64,000 nt of DNA from Dirofilaria immitis (Eukaryota > Nematoda > Chromadorea > Rhabditida > Onchocercidae): the NCBI GenBank assembly GCA_024305405.1, contig JAKNDB010000109.1:4154001-4218000 (forward strand), written 5' to 3'. Shown piece by piece: positions 37,801 to 51,700 of the stretch. Numbering within the stretch: position 1 is the stretch's first letter; each line of letters starts with the position of its first letter. The notes under the pieces were generated by a model. That model did no database searches. It was not told the origin of the DNA and saw nothing but the letters and a program-made list of their open reading frames with translations. The translations under genes and the position numbers were made by a program.

Positions 37801-40800
37801 TTGTACATTTAGTATCTTTTCTACTGGTCTTCCAGTCGAAACACTGTTGGAGCGCAATGTTGTAGAAAGGTAATGCGGAGTTCACAGAGTGACAATAGTG
37901 AAAAAAATCGACTTCAGAATATTTGAAAGAGTTTGCTAATTAAAACATGTAATTTCTTTATCAGTATATAATAGTAATGATTATTTTCTAGAAAAGCAAC
38001 CGAGTCCTCATGCCAAGATGATCAAACAAATAGTTATGAGTTTGGTTTCATGTCCTAATCGATTTCCTCAAGAAATTGACAGGTTGGCATTGGATTATAT
38101 ATTCTGAGTTCTTTATATCTTGGTGAAACTATTTCAAATTGAGGATTGTTGGTTTCTTTCCTCCCACCCCAATTCATAATAGGTACACTTGTTTCATGAA
38201 ATTTGCAGAGAAGAAGACGTAGTCTTATCACAGTCTGTAAAAGACCTTTTTCGTCACGATCTCGAAATGCAGAATATGTCATTCGCATGCTGGTGACACC
38301 AATTGCCGGCACTGATATGGCTTCTCTCTTGGATTTCAGAAATCATAGTTCCTTGAAAGTATGTTTACTTTTCTATGAGTAGCTGGTCTTTGCTTATGAT
38401 TCGATTCAGATTACAATTTCATGCTTTTTACAGAGCATAGCTAAAATTGTATGTCCAATAAAAGATGTTTCTTTCTAGTGGCATAATTACATGTTGAATA
38501 CAGCATATATATTAACGTTTAAATTTTTGAATTCATTCGTCGCTGAGACTGTTGATAACTTATACTACATAGTTCTAACTAAAGAATGCAGTCAAAATCC
38601 TTTCGATTCGACAACTTCAGCTGTTGTTCACTCTGCTTAAACACCGATTTGTTGAGTGTAGGGAGAGGATAGCATTATCTGTCATAATTTGATAATTCAA
38701 ATAATACATTTTTCTTGAGGAAGCAGCTATGTTTATGATGGCATATACTGTTTTCATTGATGAAAGTAGAATACAACGGCTTATTCCACCTCACCTTTCC
38801 GACATCATACTGGAGCTTGGAGTATATTTGACGTGTAGGTTACTATTTATTATGAATTTTATCTCTTCCCATTTTTTCTCATTGCATTTTGACAGTTCCC
38901 AAAATTTTCACAAGAAAAATTCTAAGGAAGTCTCAATTCTTTAAAAAGCTTTTTTTAGCAGAAAACGCGGTTGCTCGTTATTGTGCTGCTCAGTGTTTGA
39001 GTAATATCGCTCGTATAGATGGATTTCTCCGGCCGGTGTTACAAACTGTAGCACCTTTGCAGAGAAAATTACGTACGGGAGAAACACGAGCACACGTTCG
39101 ATGCGGACTTGTCGAACTGCTTTTTCTTCTTAGTGGGTTTCATGTGGAAGTAAGATTTTTTCTTATATCATCAAGATCTAATGACAATTACTCCTTTATT
39201 TCATAACATTTATAATCAAATAACGCTATTCGTTTAGATGCTGGGAGGTCTTCGTTTATTGGCTCCAATATCTCTACGTCTTATGGCAGATAACAGTCAG
39301 GTTGTACGTGAAGCAGCAGCAGTATCCTTTCGTAATTTTGTACCCTTGATGACATTAAAAGCAGTTCGTTTCTTGTACTTGAGAATTACGAGAATTTTGT
39401 ATTGCTTTCTTGTTGTTACTGTTCTGTGAAGTTTTACGATGCATTTATTTTTAGAATCGAAGAGTCGAAGAACAGTCACTTCGAGAAAATGATGTAGCAG
39501 ATGAAATTTTTGGTGATAATTCTCTTGATCTATTGTTAGGTGATCCTAGTCGGTTACCAGAATTACGGTTGACTGATATCAAGGGACTAAGTGCTTCAAC
39601 TTGTTTGCGACACTATCAGCAAGTTTGTAACAGTGTTTGCATTTCTTATTGCTTAATACTATTTTTCATATTTTTATAAGAAGTACTGTAAATAATTATC
39701 TTGATAGCCGTTTCTGTAAATGCAACATGTTCTTCAACTTTCAGGAGGGTATTAGATGGATGTCATTCTTGGAAGAGTTTGGATTGAGTGGGATACTTGC
39801 TGATGATATGGGACTTGGTAAAACCCTTCAAACTCTTTGTTTATTGGCAATGAAAATCTACCGTAAACCTCAAGCAAAAGTTGGTAAATCAACTGATAAT
39901 CTCCACTAAACTATTTAGGTTTAGTATTGTTGAAGTGACTACTTATCATTTTAAAAACCCTGGTAAATTTATCAGTGTAGGGGATCAGGATAGAACATGG
40001 AAATGATTGGTGAAGGATAATATTATGAAGTCAATAGATATAAGTTTTTCAATAAAGTTTGAAACATTTTCTTGACTGAAAAAGACTTTAAAGAGTTTAT
40101 TACAAAAATATCTCTTAATATAATATGCACGATTATTGAAGGTCCTAATTGTGTGTCCTCCGACTTTGGTTAATCACTGGTGTGCAGAATGGTCGAAGTT
40201 TTTTCCGACCTTATCACCATTTTATAAAATCGAGGAAGGCTGTAGAGAAAGAAATTGTTGATGGATAACTCACAAAAAGTTACAGTTATATCATACAATA
40301 CCGTGCGGTTTTGCACGTATGTTCAGTAAGTGTCAAGCTCACGCCTAGAACAGTATAGCAAGTTTTAGATGATTATTTTTATAAAACGATATGCTTTCAG
40401 AGATGTAGAATGGTATTACATGATCTTAGATGAAGGCCATATGATAAGGAATCCTACCACGCAACTGTTCAAAACTTTAACTAACATCAAAGCACAGAAT
40501 CGTCTCATTCTTTCTGGAACTCCTGTTCAGAATACTCCAGCAGATCTATGGGCACTTTTTCAAGTAATTGCTTCTTTAGCTTTTCAAATTTTAGCTCATT
40601 CTTGCCTTGTGAAGATTACTCACTTTTCAAACATATAAATAGTGTATTTTATATGTTGAATTTTCTTTCTCATTGAGAAGGAAATTTTTGAAAAATTTCT
40701 AGTTGGCACTTTTTTTCTTCTATAGAAAATGTATCTCAAAAATTTTTAAAGTCATCACAGTATATCTAATCCGTATCGTTTGAGTTCCTCATGCCTGGCT

Positions 40801-43792
40801 ACTTGGGAACAATGAAACAGTTTAAATTGGCCTTTTAAATGCAATAAATGGATCACGGAATATTAATGCTTCCGCTCAAGAGATAAAGGTATATATTTAT
40901 TTAATGTTTTTATTGTCTACATGTGATATGGATTATTTATCGAAATTTTGTATAAAAAATCAAGACCTATTTTTTGTAAGAATTCATTTTTATTGATTTT
41001 GCTTCTCTCATATTTCCATGTTCTTTATTACTATTTCTGCTAAATAGCTGCAGCTGCTTTTGAGGCTTCGAAAATGAAGTTATGAACTTTTCATTTTAAG
41101 GAGGGTCAAGATGCGTTGGAGCGGCTGCACAAATCAATTTTACCATTTGTTATGAGGCGCCTGAAAACAGACGTGCTTGAAGATCTGCCTGAAAAGATCG
41201 TACAAGATTATATGTGCAGCATGACCACTGTGCAACGTTTTGTGTATAACCATATTGTCGACATGTACCAATCGGCTCGTCGAACTTCTACTAATCGTCC
41301 AACCTTTTGTGCTCTGGAGACTATTGCTGAACTTCGAAAGTGTACTGTTCATCCTTGCCTTGTGAGTCAGAAATCTCTAAAGAGTAAGTTTTAAATTCCA
41401 GTGCTTTTCGATCAAATTAAACGGAATTTAATGAAGGTTGCGTTGTAAAGTTAATTATTGCTTTGTGCACATATAATTTTAGTTTGGACATAGACAAACT
41501 GCAAGGTTGCGTTGAGGAGTCTGGTAAAATTATCGCTTTGAGAGAACTTCTTAAAGAATGTGGTATTGGTTCACGAGAACATTATACACTCTCTGAGGAA
41601 TCTGCAGTGCAAGGTGTCTTTAAATTTTGATCAATAAAGAAATTTCAACTGTATTATATACAGATAATTCAGTGTTACCTAATTTATATTATATTATACT
41701 AGTGTTCGTTTTGTAAAATCTGCGATATGTAAGAAACTACTTTGATGATATTAAACATACACTAGCTATCTTTTACCTGGAATTGTTGGATATCACTTGT
41801 TGAAAAATAATGTCGTTTGAAATACGAAGTCTAATCCCGAGTTTCAGTAATTTAATATTTCTAATAGCACTAAATTTCTGTTTATGACATGCATGTGCTG
41901 GACTTAGAGAGAAAATGATTACAAAAAGTTGTTACTCAAGTCCTCTTATTTTTCCAAGTGAACCAGTTTTTTAGTGTTGTGATGATTTAACACCAAAAAT
42001 ATATTTATTCACATGTTATAGATAGCGAGATATCTGAAACTGGTAATGGTCATCGTGCTCTTATATTTTGTCAGCGATTGTCCGCAGTTCAGCTACTAGT
42101 GAATTTATTCAGTTCAGGAGAATTAGGATCTGATATAAGGTTACTTTATCCAATATTTTTTATGGTTTAATAACTCTGGTTTTATCTTAGCAAGCGTTCC
42201 ACTGATTAAGGATGAAATTAAATGATGGTCCTTTCGATAAGTTGTTCTCATGACTGGCAGGTAAAAAGCTGCTGGTTGTGGGGATGATATTGAGGAGAGT
42301 TTTTCATTCATGGTATTATTTCCACACATCAAGTTTTGAAAAGGAAGAAATTTAGTTGTATCAATTTGTGACTGATGAAAGCATTTATGCAGTTATTCCA
42401 TAATTTTCTTTTATAATTTTAGATATGCTGTGCTGGATGGTACGATACCCATAAATGAGAGATATGCCATTGCTGAAAAGTTCAATGTTGATCCTAGTAT
42501 ACATCTATTGATACTTACGACAAATGTAATCTTTTGTGCCATGAGATGTTTAACAAAAATGCGTTAACATTCATCACAGTGTTTTCCTGTTGATGTTAAG
42601 TGAAGATTGGACATCATCCGTTGGAAAAAGCTCTCAATAATTGTTTAGCTTTTTAGATAACATTTCATGAACTTAAATAGTTTATTTGAAATCAACAACA
42701 TCCTTTCATGTTGATTCGAGTTTATTGTCGTTGTGAATTTTCCCATTTTACATAAGTTTTACTAATTTATAGGTTTTTTTCAGATAGGTGGCGAAGGACT
42801 CAATTTAATTGGAGCTGATATCGTTATTTTTTGGAACATGATTGGAATCCGGTGAAAGATTTGCAGGCTATGGATCGAGCTCATCGCATTGGACAAAGAT
42901 GTGCCGTGAATGTTTATCGATTAATTACCGAAGGTTCTATCGAGCAAAAAATTATGCGATTGCAGAAATTCAAAACAGATACAGCTAATGTTGGTTTCAT
43001 ACATTTATCCATATATAATAGGAGGAAATAAGCTTTGAAGAAACATAGGAAAGAGTCTCTTTCCTGAAACTCTTTCAATAATCTAAATAGGTAATGACTT
43101 GGAAATGTTTAGATTTGTTGATTTTCTAGGCACTGGTTGGTGCGGATAACCGTTCTTTGCAAACGATGGCTACGGAGCAGCTTATGGAACTTTTTGTGAT
43201 AGATGATGTGTTGCCTGGGACTAGTCTCGACGTGCGCTCTTCAAAGAAATCGTATGAGAGTAACACGTTCTCAGTTTCTGACAAACATTCCACAAGTTCT
43301 GATATCGGAGAAAAATTGAATATTGAAGAATTATGGGAATTGTCACAGGTATTTTTAGTGGAAAAACTAGATCTCACCTTCATTTTCATCTCAAGTTTAT
43401 TGTACTTCAATTAGGAATTTTAGTGCTTAATCTGTCCTGAAAAATAACTTTCTTATGATAAGTGAACCTAAACCAACTGCTATAAACTGTCTATTTTCCT
43501 ATATTGCGTTCGCATCATATTCTGAATACTATTATTTCATTTAATACACAAAATATCCCCATACATTATTTTTCTTTACAAATATTTTTATTAGCAATAA
43601 TAAGATCTGTTTCAGTACGATCGTTATCATGCTTCTTCGATAGCTCATTCTTTCGAATTACCCACACGTAATGACAATTCTTCAACACTAGTTTCGGATG
43701 CTTCCAGCAGTAGCAATAGTGGCGTTGTTAGTGGTAGCAGTGAATGTAAAAACTTCGGCTTGATGACTGAAGACTTAAAATTACGCTTTTAA
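31844..43792 (+). CDS. btf-1: BTAF1 / Mot1, TBP-removing Swi2/Snf2 ATPase (several frame breaks)
   Basis: Mot1 uses ATP to strip TATA-binding protein from DNA. N-terminal HEAT repeats grip TBP and a C-terminal Snf2 ATPase moves on DNA. About 31 exons, among them 31844-32000, 32233-32400, 32501-32675, 33099-33274, 33383-33470, 33656-33833, 34149-34274, 34834-35142, 37551-37729, 39745-39879, 40142-40325, 40401-40563, 40785-40888, 41101-41383, 42022-42139, 42423-42525, 42784-42989, 43130-43348 and 43616-43792. HEAT region: [56 protein letters not shown]. ATPase: [16 protein letters not shown] (Walker A), [19 protein letters not shown] (DEGH box), [31 protein letters not shown], then [20 protein letters not shown] (motif VI). 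At least seven one-base frame breaks interrupt conserved exons. Exon joins around 34.6, 35.6-36.6 and 38.2 kb are the least certain. Confidence 0.93.
36986..37041 (+). repeat. Exact 28-bp tandem duplication in a BTAF1 intron
   Basis: TAGATTTCTCTGTTTTTATA... occurs at 36986-37013 and again at 37014-37041 with no differences seen. It lies inside the intron before the exon at 37206. Identity suggests a recent duplication or an assembly artefact. Confidence 0.85.
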
Positions 43793-44100
43793 TTTGATTA
43801 TTCAATCTTCATTTGAAATTCATTCCCTTATTTTGTGTTCTGTTTCTGGCTTGTGTTGCTTCGTGTACTGTTTTCTCTTTATTGAAGTAGTAGTTTTTGT
43901 ACATATATTCACGATTGTATTTTTAAAATTGTTCAATAAGCGGTATTGTCGATTGAAATTTTGATGTAATGCCTTGCTCAACTGAAAAGTATACTCGGGT
44001 ATGTATTTTGTCTCTTTTATCTCATTTGAAAGCCTGTAAATATATGGTTTTTCATAGATACTTGTATTGGTAGTAATTACAGAAAGAATATGCTTTGCTA

Positions 44101-44106
44101 AATAAA
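44101..44106 (+). promoter_or_regulatory. Possible polyadenylation signal of BTAF1
   Basis: AATAAA about 310 bases after the BTAF1 stop. It is the clearest full match noticed in this stretch, but AT-rich sequence makes chance matches likely. Confidence 0.4.
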
Positions 44107-47100
44107 AAGCGCTACACTCATTATTTATCACATCTCACTTTTTTTTTAATTTAAAGTTTTTTCTTTTCGGGAAGTGTTGATACATAAATTCATAGAGAAA
44201 GGAAAATGCACATATTTGTTCTGGGAATATTCGTGCAATAAACTTTCAGATTTTTGACTTCCTGTTGTGAATGAGGAATGTTTGTTATTCTTTCAGGTAA
44301 GATAGCGCATATATGTGCAACGGTAATATTGGCGACTGATGTCCATCATAATGTTTCACTGAATCGTAATCCATATTTCTGTGGATTCATAGTGCAGTGC
44401 AATAATTGACTTTAATTGATTGAATAATTTAATTTAACTCGAATGACGAAATCTAAATAAAAAATATTGTGAATGGAATGGTCAGCAGATGTAGTAGACC
44501 CAAATTTGGTCAAAATAAGATTGAAACATGTCATTGCTCTGATCAGGAGTAGTTTTCAACTTTTAGAATTACTGGAGTTTATTGGAGTCATCTTTTTGCA
44601 GTAAAATATTTTTTTTTTTAATATATTTCACTAAAATTATAGATATAATTTACTTCTGTAGGATCTCCAATGCAGTATCTCTCATCTTTCCAGATTGTAT
44701 AGTATGGCTCAGATTTATTCTTTAACGAACCAAGCTATGATAAAATTTAAGTTAGCAAAGGACGGTAGCTTACGCGCTGGCATTCATTTGAAGTTCATTG
44801 ACTAACTCCAAAAGGTGTTATTTATTTCTCGGTCAGTGACAAACTTGTTTTCCAATTTCTAACACCGTTATATAAAAGTATTTGATCTAATAATTACAGA
44901 TTATTTGCGGTAACCACCACTTTTCCAGTTCCTTCCATGTTTATGTTAATTATCGAGATGACAATATTGCATTCGTCTGTATGACTAACGTTGATCAATA
45001 GACTCGAAAACATGTAAATTTTATGAGACTTTTTTAACTCACATTTCATTGCATATTAGGCCAAACATCATGCTTAAAACATTAAAATCATATCTGGTTC
45101 TGCAGATGATATGACACGCAGTAGTGAAGTTTGATAGCAGAATGCTATTAATAGTTAAGATGTAAGGAATGGAAGCAGGAATTTTATTAAAATTGAAAAT
45201 AAAAATGGCAATCAAGCTGAGATATATATAAGTGGCTATGTGGGTTATGGAAAGGCAAAGCTTGAAATAATCATAATATTGCTTTTCTTGTCCTATTGAT
45301 GAAAATTTGACGGTCGGAACACATAATTCTTTTACTAAAATATGCTAAAATTTCAACCTTCATCACTTGAAACTAACTAGGAAATTCATACAGTGCGCCC
45401 GACATTATGTAGAACGAAACCTACAAAAATTTACGATACCTGTCGCTGGTCACTTATTTTTACTTCTCTACTGGTAAAGCCTTTGAATTAAATTTGCACT
45501 AATTGGTGTTGATCTCAACTTTCTTCCAGAATTAATCTTGTATTTCCTGTCGAACCAGATGTTTGACATGATCCCCATTGCATAGTTGTTTTAAATAGAT
45601 TGATTCACAAAAATGTTGGGTGTCATATTTTTAAACCTTAGATTAAAGTTTCGAAGAATTCTTCAAAAATTTTCTTCACTATTAATTGACAGATGCTCAT
45701 CGAAGTGATATTGTTATGAAATTTTATTACTCATTCCTTTGCAACCCATAAATTAAAAATATTTGCTATAGTAGTATAAGTCAATGAATGACCTTGCTTG
45801 ATAATATTCGTAATATTTCTCGGTCCACATATGCGAAGGACATGTAATTTCTGGAGGCATGTTCTAAAGCTAACCACAGCTTTTATGCTCAACTAAATTC
45901 CTCACTGGAAAAATTACTATTGATCAGTTATCTAGGAAGATGATCAAAGTTTGGATATGAATAGTAATTATGATTTAAATAAAATTTTATGAATAAAATT
46001 TGACTGTCTCAGAGCATTTAAATCATTAAGTCTAGGCATCATTTATGTGTTCAATAGGACCAGTCTTCAAGCAATATTGAGTGCACTAAAGTAAAAACAT
46101 CAAATTTTCTTTTTAACGAAAATTCACACTGTCGAAAAACGACTGTTTAGTATAACTCAATGATGCATCTACTTCAAAGCACGAAATCCACATATTAGTT
46201 CTAATGAGTTCTCGTTAATCTTGTTTCCTCTTTTGCATTTTATTTATTACGAAATAATTTCGCATAAGATTAATTAATATTCCAAATTTAAGTACAACTT
46301 TAGATTTTAGTTTGTGGTTATAAGCTTTATGTCATTCGACAATTATTTCAGGTTGGGGATAAATAAAATAATGGTAAGCTATCGTGAAATTGTGGATAGA
46401 TCAGGAGAAAGCTTTAATGCAAATTTTGCAATCTCAAAAAAATCTCAACTTTGTGAGTGATGCATAGCTATCCTACTTGATTATTTTGATGTAAGGTTTC
46501 TAGGTCATTATTCCATTGAGAAATATCTATTCGGCAAAGTTTTTTAAATTTTAGATTTATTTTTTATTAAATTTAGCTTTCTACCGATGGCTAGTGAAGT
46601 TCACGATTCGAAAATACCCGAAATTTTTATTTTAGTCGAACCAGCGAATATTTATGCAAAGTTTTTAAAAATTGCAGTCAATTGCTAAAAGATTTATATG
46701 CCATTGATTTTTTTAATTTTCACATTTAAAATTCTAACTCAATTTCTAATGGTCTTTGTACTTCACCATTTTTAAATACATAACATTTACTGATGCTAAG
46801 ATTTTCAAGAGCTCGTTTTTCTGCCTTCATAAATGAGTGTTTGCAGAAAGTTTGCAAGTTGCATCTATCCAATCCTATACCCTTCTCAAGCGAAAAACGA
46901 ATTTGACCAAACGCTGAACTGTTTCCTTCTTTCTACGATTCGCGAATGTTTAAAAACGGAAATTCTATCAAAGATATGGCACTTTCCGGGTATTCGACAA
47001 TGATGATGAGGATCAAGAGTTCATGAAAGTGGATGGTTTTGAAATCCAGATTTCGATGAAATCAATTCAACGTTTTGAGTTTCAGTGGTTGTGAAAAACA

Positions 47101-48450
47101 TTATATTGATTTTATTACACAGTTTCTACTTTTTTCCATTCTGTTAATACATTTTTCGATCCAATTGCTGAATTTAAACTAGCTTACATTTTCTTGAGAT
47201 TTCAAAATTCTTGAATAGGATTATGGCTAAAATCAACATAAACAACAGTTATCAAATTTTGATATCTTTCTTGCAACATTCATGCAATAAATCTATTCAA
47301 ATTCGGAGTTCCTATTCGACGGAATATCATTTTTGATGTATAATTGAAGATTACTGGATATTGATATGATAGAAAATGACAGGATCTATTAAGAAGCGAC
47401 AATGGTATGTATACAACGGATTCGGAGCATTTTGTTCCCGCTTATGTTATTGGATTAGAAATTATTGCATGAATTTTTTTGTCATCATTGATTTCATATC
47501 TTGCCAGTACCATATTTTTGCCTGAAAAATCTGCAACAAAACCAACTATACCTCAATTCTTACTCCCAATTTAGGTCGAGAAAAATGAATGAAAATAAAA
47601 GTTTCGAATCCTAAAGGACTCTTCCAATGGCATAAGAATAATGTAAATGTCACAGTTAATCAGTGTAGCAAATAAATCTCGAATTATTCATAAATTCTAT
47701 ATTTTCATTGCTGGATGATTCAGACAATACAATTACATTTGATAATATTTGAATGCATTTATATTCAATTATTCAAAGTTGTTGTCACTACACTTTCCTG
47801 TGTGAGCAATTGGTTGGTTGTTCTTTGCGTCCGTGAGCGGTTTGCTGGTTTTTCTTTGTATTATAGGCGAGTGGGTGTTTTTTCTTGGTATTTTTTAATT
47901 TAAATATTGCATTTGAATGAATGGTTATCTTGAGATGGAACAGCATTCCAAATTTATCGCGGAAACTTCGATCAAGCAACCAGATTGTAAACATTCAGAA
48001 AGTAAAAACTGGTGTTAGGTAGGATCGTGATCAAACTAAAAATCCGCATCTTTTCCAAGTCCTTCTGAGCGACTTGGATGACATAAATCCTTGCTAGTTA
48101 TGCGCGGGACTGTATGATAAATCCATTAAAAAACTTAAATTAGGAAAAATTAGTGGGGAAACCACACAGCTCTTTAATCCTAGCCAAATGATAGTATCAG
48201 ACATCAGGTTGCTTAAGGATTCATAATCTATAGAACTATCGCGCAAACATAAAGTAATTCAGATGGCTCTCAATACGAGCTGATAGTTTACAAACATCAT
48301 GTCTAATGTTTTTGTAGTGTATCAAAAGCGATTTTAAATTCACCTCCAAATTTTTGGTGTTTGATTGCCATTTAAAGCTAATTTCAGCAATTCCGGTCAT
48401 TTTAATCCTAAATTTAATCCTAAGTTTGAATATATTCGCGTACAAACATG

Positions 48451-48648
48451 AATCAGCCCACCCTCGCGCCTCGCATTTCTCATCACCCAAAGTCACACAA
48501 ACCCGTGTTAAACCTGCAACCCACTTAAGGTACTGAGTTAGCTAACATAGGAAGCCGCGTTAAATCTTGTGTTCCATGATTTGAACATGCAATTGTTGAC
48601 AGTTTTGGCTTAGTTTGTTGGTTAGGGTTGCGAGGGGTGGGGTTGATT
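48451..48648. repeat. Imperfect inverted repeat just upstream of TDP1
   Basis: The left arm 48451-48475 (AATCAGCCCACCC ... CTCGCA) and the right arm 48629-48648 (TGCGAGGGGTGGGGTTGATT) are reverse complements apart from one substitution and a five-base insertion. About 150 bases lie between. The arms are much more GC-rich than their surroundings. Confidence 0.6.
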
Positions 48649-48709
48649 GAATAGGCTGTGCTAGTTTGTTTTTTTCTTCTGGTGACTCAGTACCAGTGGT
48701 ATTTTAAAG

Positions 48710-51700
48710 ATGAAGCGGGGAGTGATTGAGACGTTGCCGAGCGAGGGCCAAGAATCTGGTTGGTCAGAAGAGAAACGTCTGAAACAAAATTGTTTAACAG
48801 ATAGATTGTACTTCAATAAGGTTAGTTTCAAGTTCTCACGCGGTCATATTAAATCATATTGTTTAAGTATAAAAATGTTCTTCTGATTTTCTCTCTCTCT
48901 GTCCGAACTTCTCATTTTTTTAAAGTAGAGTCTATATTCTTTGAAAACTTAAGCATTTTGAATTTAAAAAGAAGTTGAAACAGGAGATGGGAAGGAAGGT
49001 ATAGGAACGGAAGGAAAAAAGTATTAGGTAGAATTAAACCGGTTTATGCTATAAACAGTGAATAGTTGTTCTTTCTCGTCTATTGTTAGACGTTATCGTC
49101 ACCATTTGTTTTCAGATAGTTGATTTAGCGGAACAATATAATGCTAATGCTTTTTCGTTCTCGGAATTGCTGGAACTTATCTCGCCTGTAGCATCAATCC
49201 ATTTTAATTTCATGATCGACCTTAGCTGGTTGCTTTCGTAAGTATTTGGTATTAGTATTGCTTAGAATATATTCATCGTCCCTCATTCTCGAAAAAGTCT
49301 CGAAGAGATGCTTTGCAAATATGAGCAAATTACACATATCTTTTTGCTTGTACGAGTGGGTCGTTTAGATTTTCTAATTTGAAATAAGGTATATGTCTAT
49401 TGATTGTTATAATCCAGATTTGCTATTTATTACTCACTAAACATTTGTGATCTGTTTATTTCTTCTATTTTTTGTTTTTTTTTCATCTTTTTAAATTCTC
49501 TCATCTTCGTTAATTTAAGTTCTAGGAATTCCATTTAGGAAAGAATTTAAAATATGTTTCTTGTTTATTACTTTTTAATTCCTTTTCAAAATGATTAAAA
49601 TCTTCCAGGACATGTTCATTGCTGCCAATGTCAGTTATATTTATTAAAGTCCTCAGGAAATGTAAAATAAGTTCAGGATGTTTTATGATTTTCATTAGAT
49701 TTAAAATTTATTGATCTTTATTGGGTCTCTTAAATGTCATTTCATTTATAGGCAGTATCCAGGCCGATTACGACAAGGACCAATTACATTAATTGTGGGT
49801 GAAAGAATGGGAACTGACTTTACAATGACTAAAACTGCAGTGAAGCGGTGCGCAGTTAATAACGTCAGCGTTGGACGAGCACGCTTATTGATACCATTCG
49901 GGACCCATCACTCCAAAATTTCCATCTTTGAAAGCAGTACTGGGAAAGTGCATATTGTCATTGCAACTGCTAACTTAGTGGAAGACGACTGGAAATTCAA
50001 AACCCAAGCATTCTATCATTGTAGTGGAAGTGAAGTTAGTAAAATGCATAATTAGTGTTATGTCTTTTTACGCACTATTGATTGTGTTCTGTTTTTGTGC
50101 CAGAGAATGAGTAAAAAACTGGTATGATGTTTGGTGCTAATCACGTATAGTATCGGATTTTTCAATCTCTAGATAAGCTGTTATGATTAACAGGCTTACT
50201 ATTAAAAGTGATGGCGAAATTTTTTCATGTTGTGAACATTTTCAGTTGGTTGTCGATGATAGTTCCAACCGAAATGGATCAGATTTTCAAACTGATTTGG
50301 TAAAATATTTGAACGAATATAAAACAAGTCAAGATTGGAGCCTTATCGAACACTGGCGAGATCGCATCGCTAACATTGACTTGTCTCATGTCAAGGCACG
50401 AGTTGTTTACTCTGTACCAGGAGCTCATAAAGGTCAGTTTGCTGATTTTATTGTATTGTTTTGCATTATATTTTGAATATAACCGTAATCATCAAATGTT
50501 TGTTGGTCCGGAGGTGTGGTTTATGATGATTAATTTGAGGCGTTAAACTGACGAAATACGGTCACCCGAGATTGCGTGTAATACTAAAAGAATTGTTCGG
50601 AAATGTAAAGATGGATGATTTCACTTACCATGCTCAATTCAGCTCATTCGGTAGTCTTGGAGCAGCGCCTCAATATTGGCTTACGGGACAATTTTTAAAC
50701 AGTCTTTCAGGTGGCGCAGAAACAGGTTTGTTCAAAATTAATTGCATTTTGGAAATAGAAATTTTTGAAAGTCTTAAAAATAAAGTTCAATTTGTTTTCA
50801 TAAGTCTCTGTTTTTGCAGATGATGGACATTTGAGAATTATCTATCCTTGCGTGGAAGACGTTCGTAATTCTAATGAAGGATACCAAGCAGGTGGCTCAC
50901 TTCCTTATAATAATAGTGTGGCAGTAAAACAGCCATATTTGCTTAATTTTATGCACAAATGGCGCAGTGATCATCTAGGGCGTTCTCATGCTATGCCACA
51001 CATCAAGACATACGCAGCTTTTGCTAAAAACTCTCTAAAACCATCTTGGTTGCTTGTCACAAGTGCGAACCTTTCTAAGGTACCATTCAGTCATTTCCGT
51101 TTATTCTTATTTAATTGAAAACAGCCATTTAAAAAGTACATTAAACGAGCATTTTTATTGTTATTATGATCATTATTTTCAGTTTTATTTGCATCGTTGA
51201 ACGATATCTAATTATTTCAGGCGGCTTGGGGTGACTATCAATTAAAAAAACGCAATTAACCATTCGATCATATGAATTTGGCTTGCTATTCATTGATTCT
51301 GAATCTTTGGATATGTTGCCATATGATTTACCTTTGACAAAATATGATGACAGCGACCGTGTATGGATAGTAGATAAGACATACAGGAAGCCAGATATAT
51401 TCAAAAAACCTGGCCGTAAGTTATTTCTGCCAACATTATTTCTTCACCGCTACTGAACCGCCATATTTCGCATACAGGATCTAGCTCAGCAATACCAGAT
51501 TTCAATTTTTAACTATCTTTGGTTGTACTTTATAACTTTTGCTTCTCTTTGCCATTGTAGATTAGAAATTTGCTTTTTTAAAGTTAGGATAGAACTCATT
51601 GAACAGAAATAGGTCATTGAACACTAAGTGCAACAATAATTAGAAATAATTATGTTAAATGGTACCATATCAATGTCATACTGACTTTATTATCATATAT

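Larger units (their letters stand above)
43793..48709. other. Long intergenic region BTAF1 - TDP1
   Basis: About 4.9 kb without a gene I can support. An AATAAA at 44101-44106 could end BTAF1. Open frames at 43820-44131 (minus), 47715-47903 (plus) and 48236-48496 (minus) are short and unlike any family. Bases 47800-47880 and 48440-48660 are less AT-rich than the rest. An imperfect inverted repeat sits at 48451-48648. No tRNA or rRNA seen. Confidence 0.5.

Noticed and set aside
39361..39366. Third GC donor, in BTAF1 (TTAAAA|GCAGTT)
   Set aside because: A GT donor two codon positions on (AAAGCA|GTTCGT) keeps the same frame, so GC is not needed.
43126..43410. 94-codon minus-strand ORF
   Set aside because: Antisense shadow of the BTAF1 exon 43130-43348.
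5531..51250. Programmed ribosomal frameshifting as the cause of the frame breaks
   Set aside because: The breaks occur in unrelated genes at many different short runs, in both directions, without slippery heptamers or downstream structures; sequence error is simpler.
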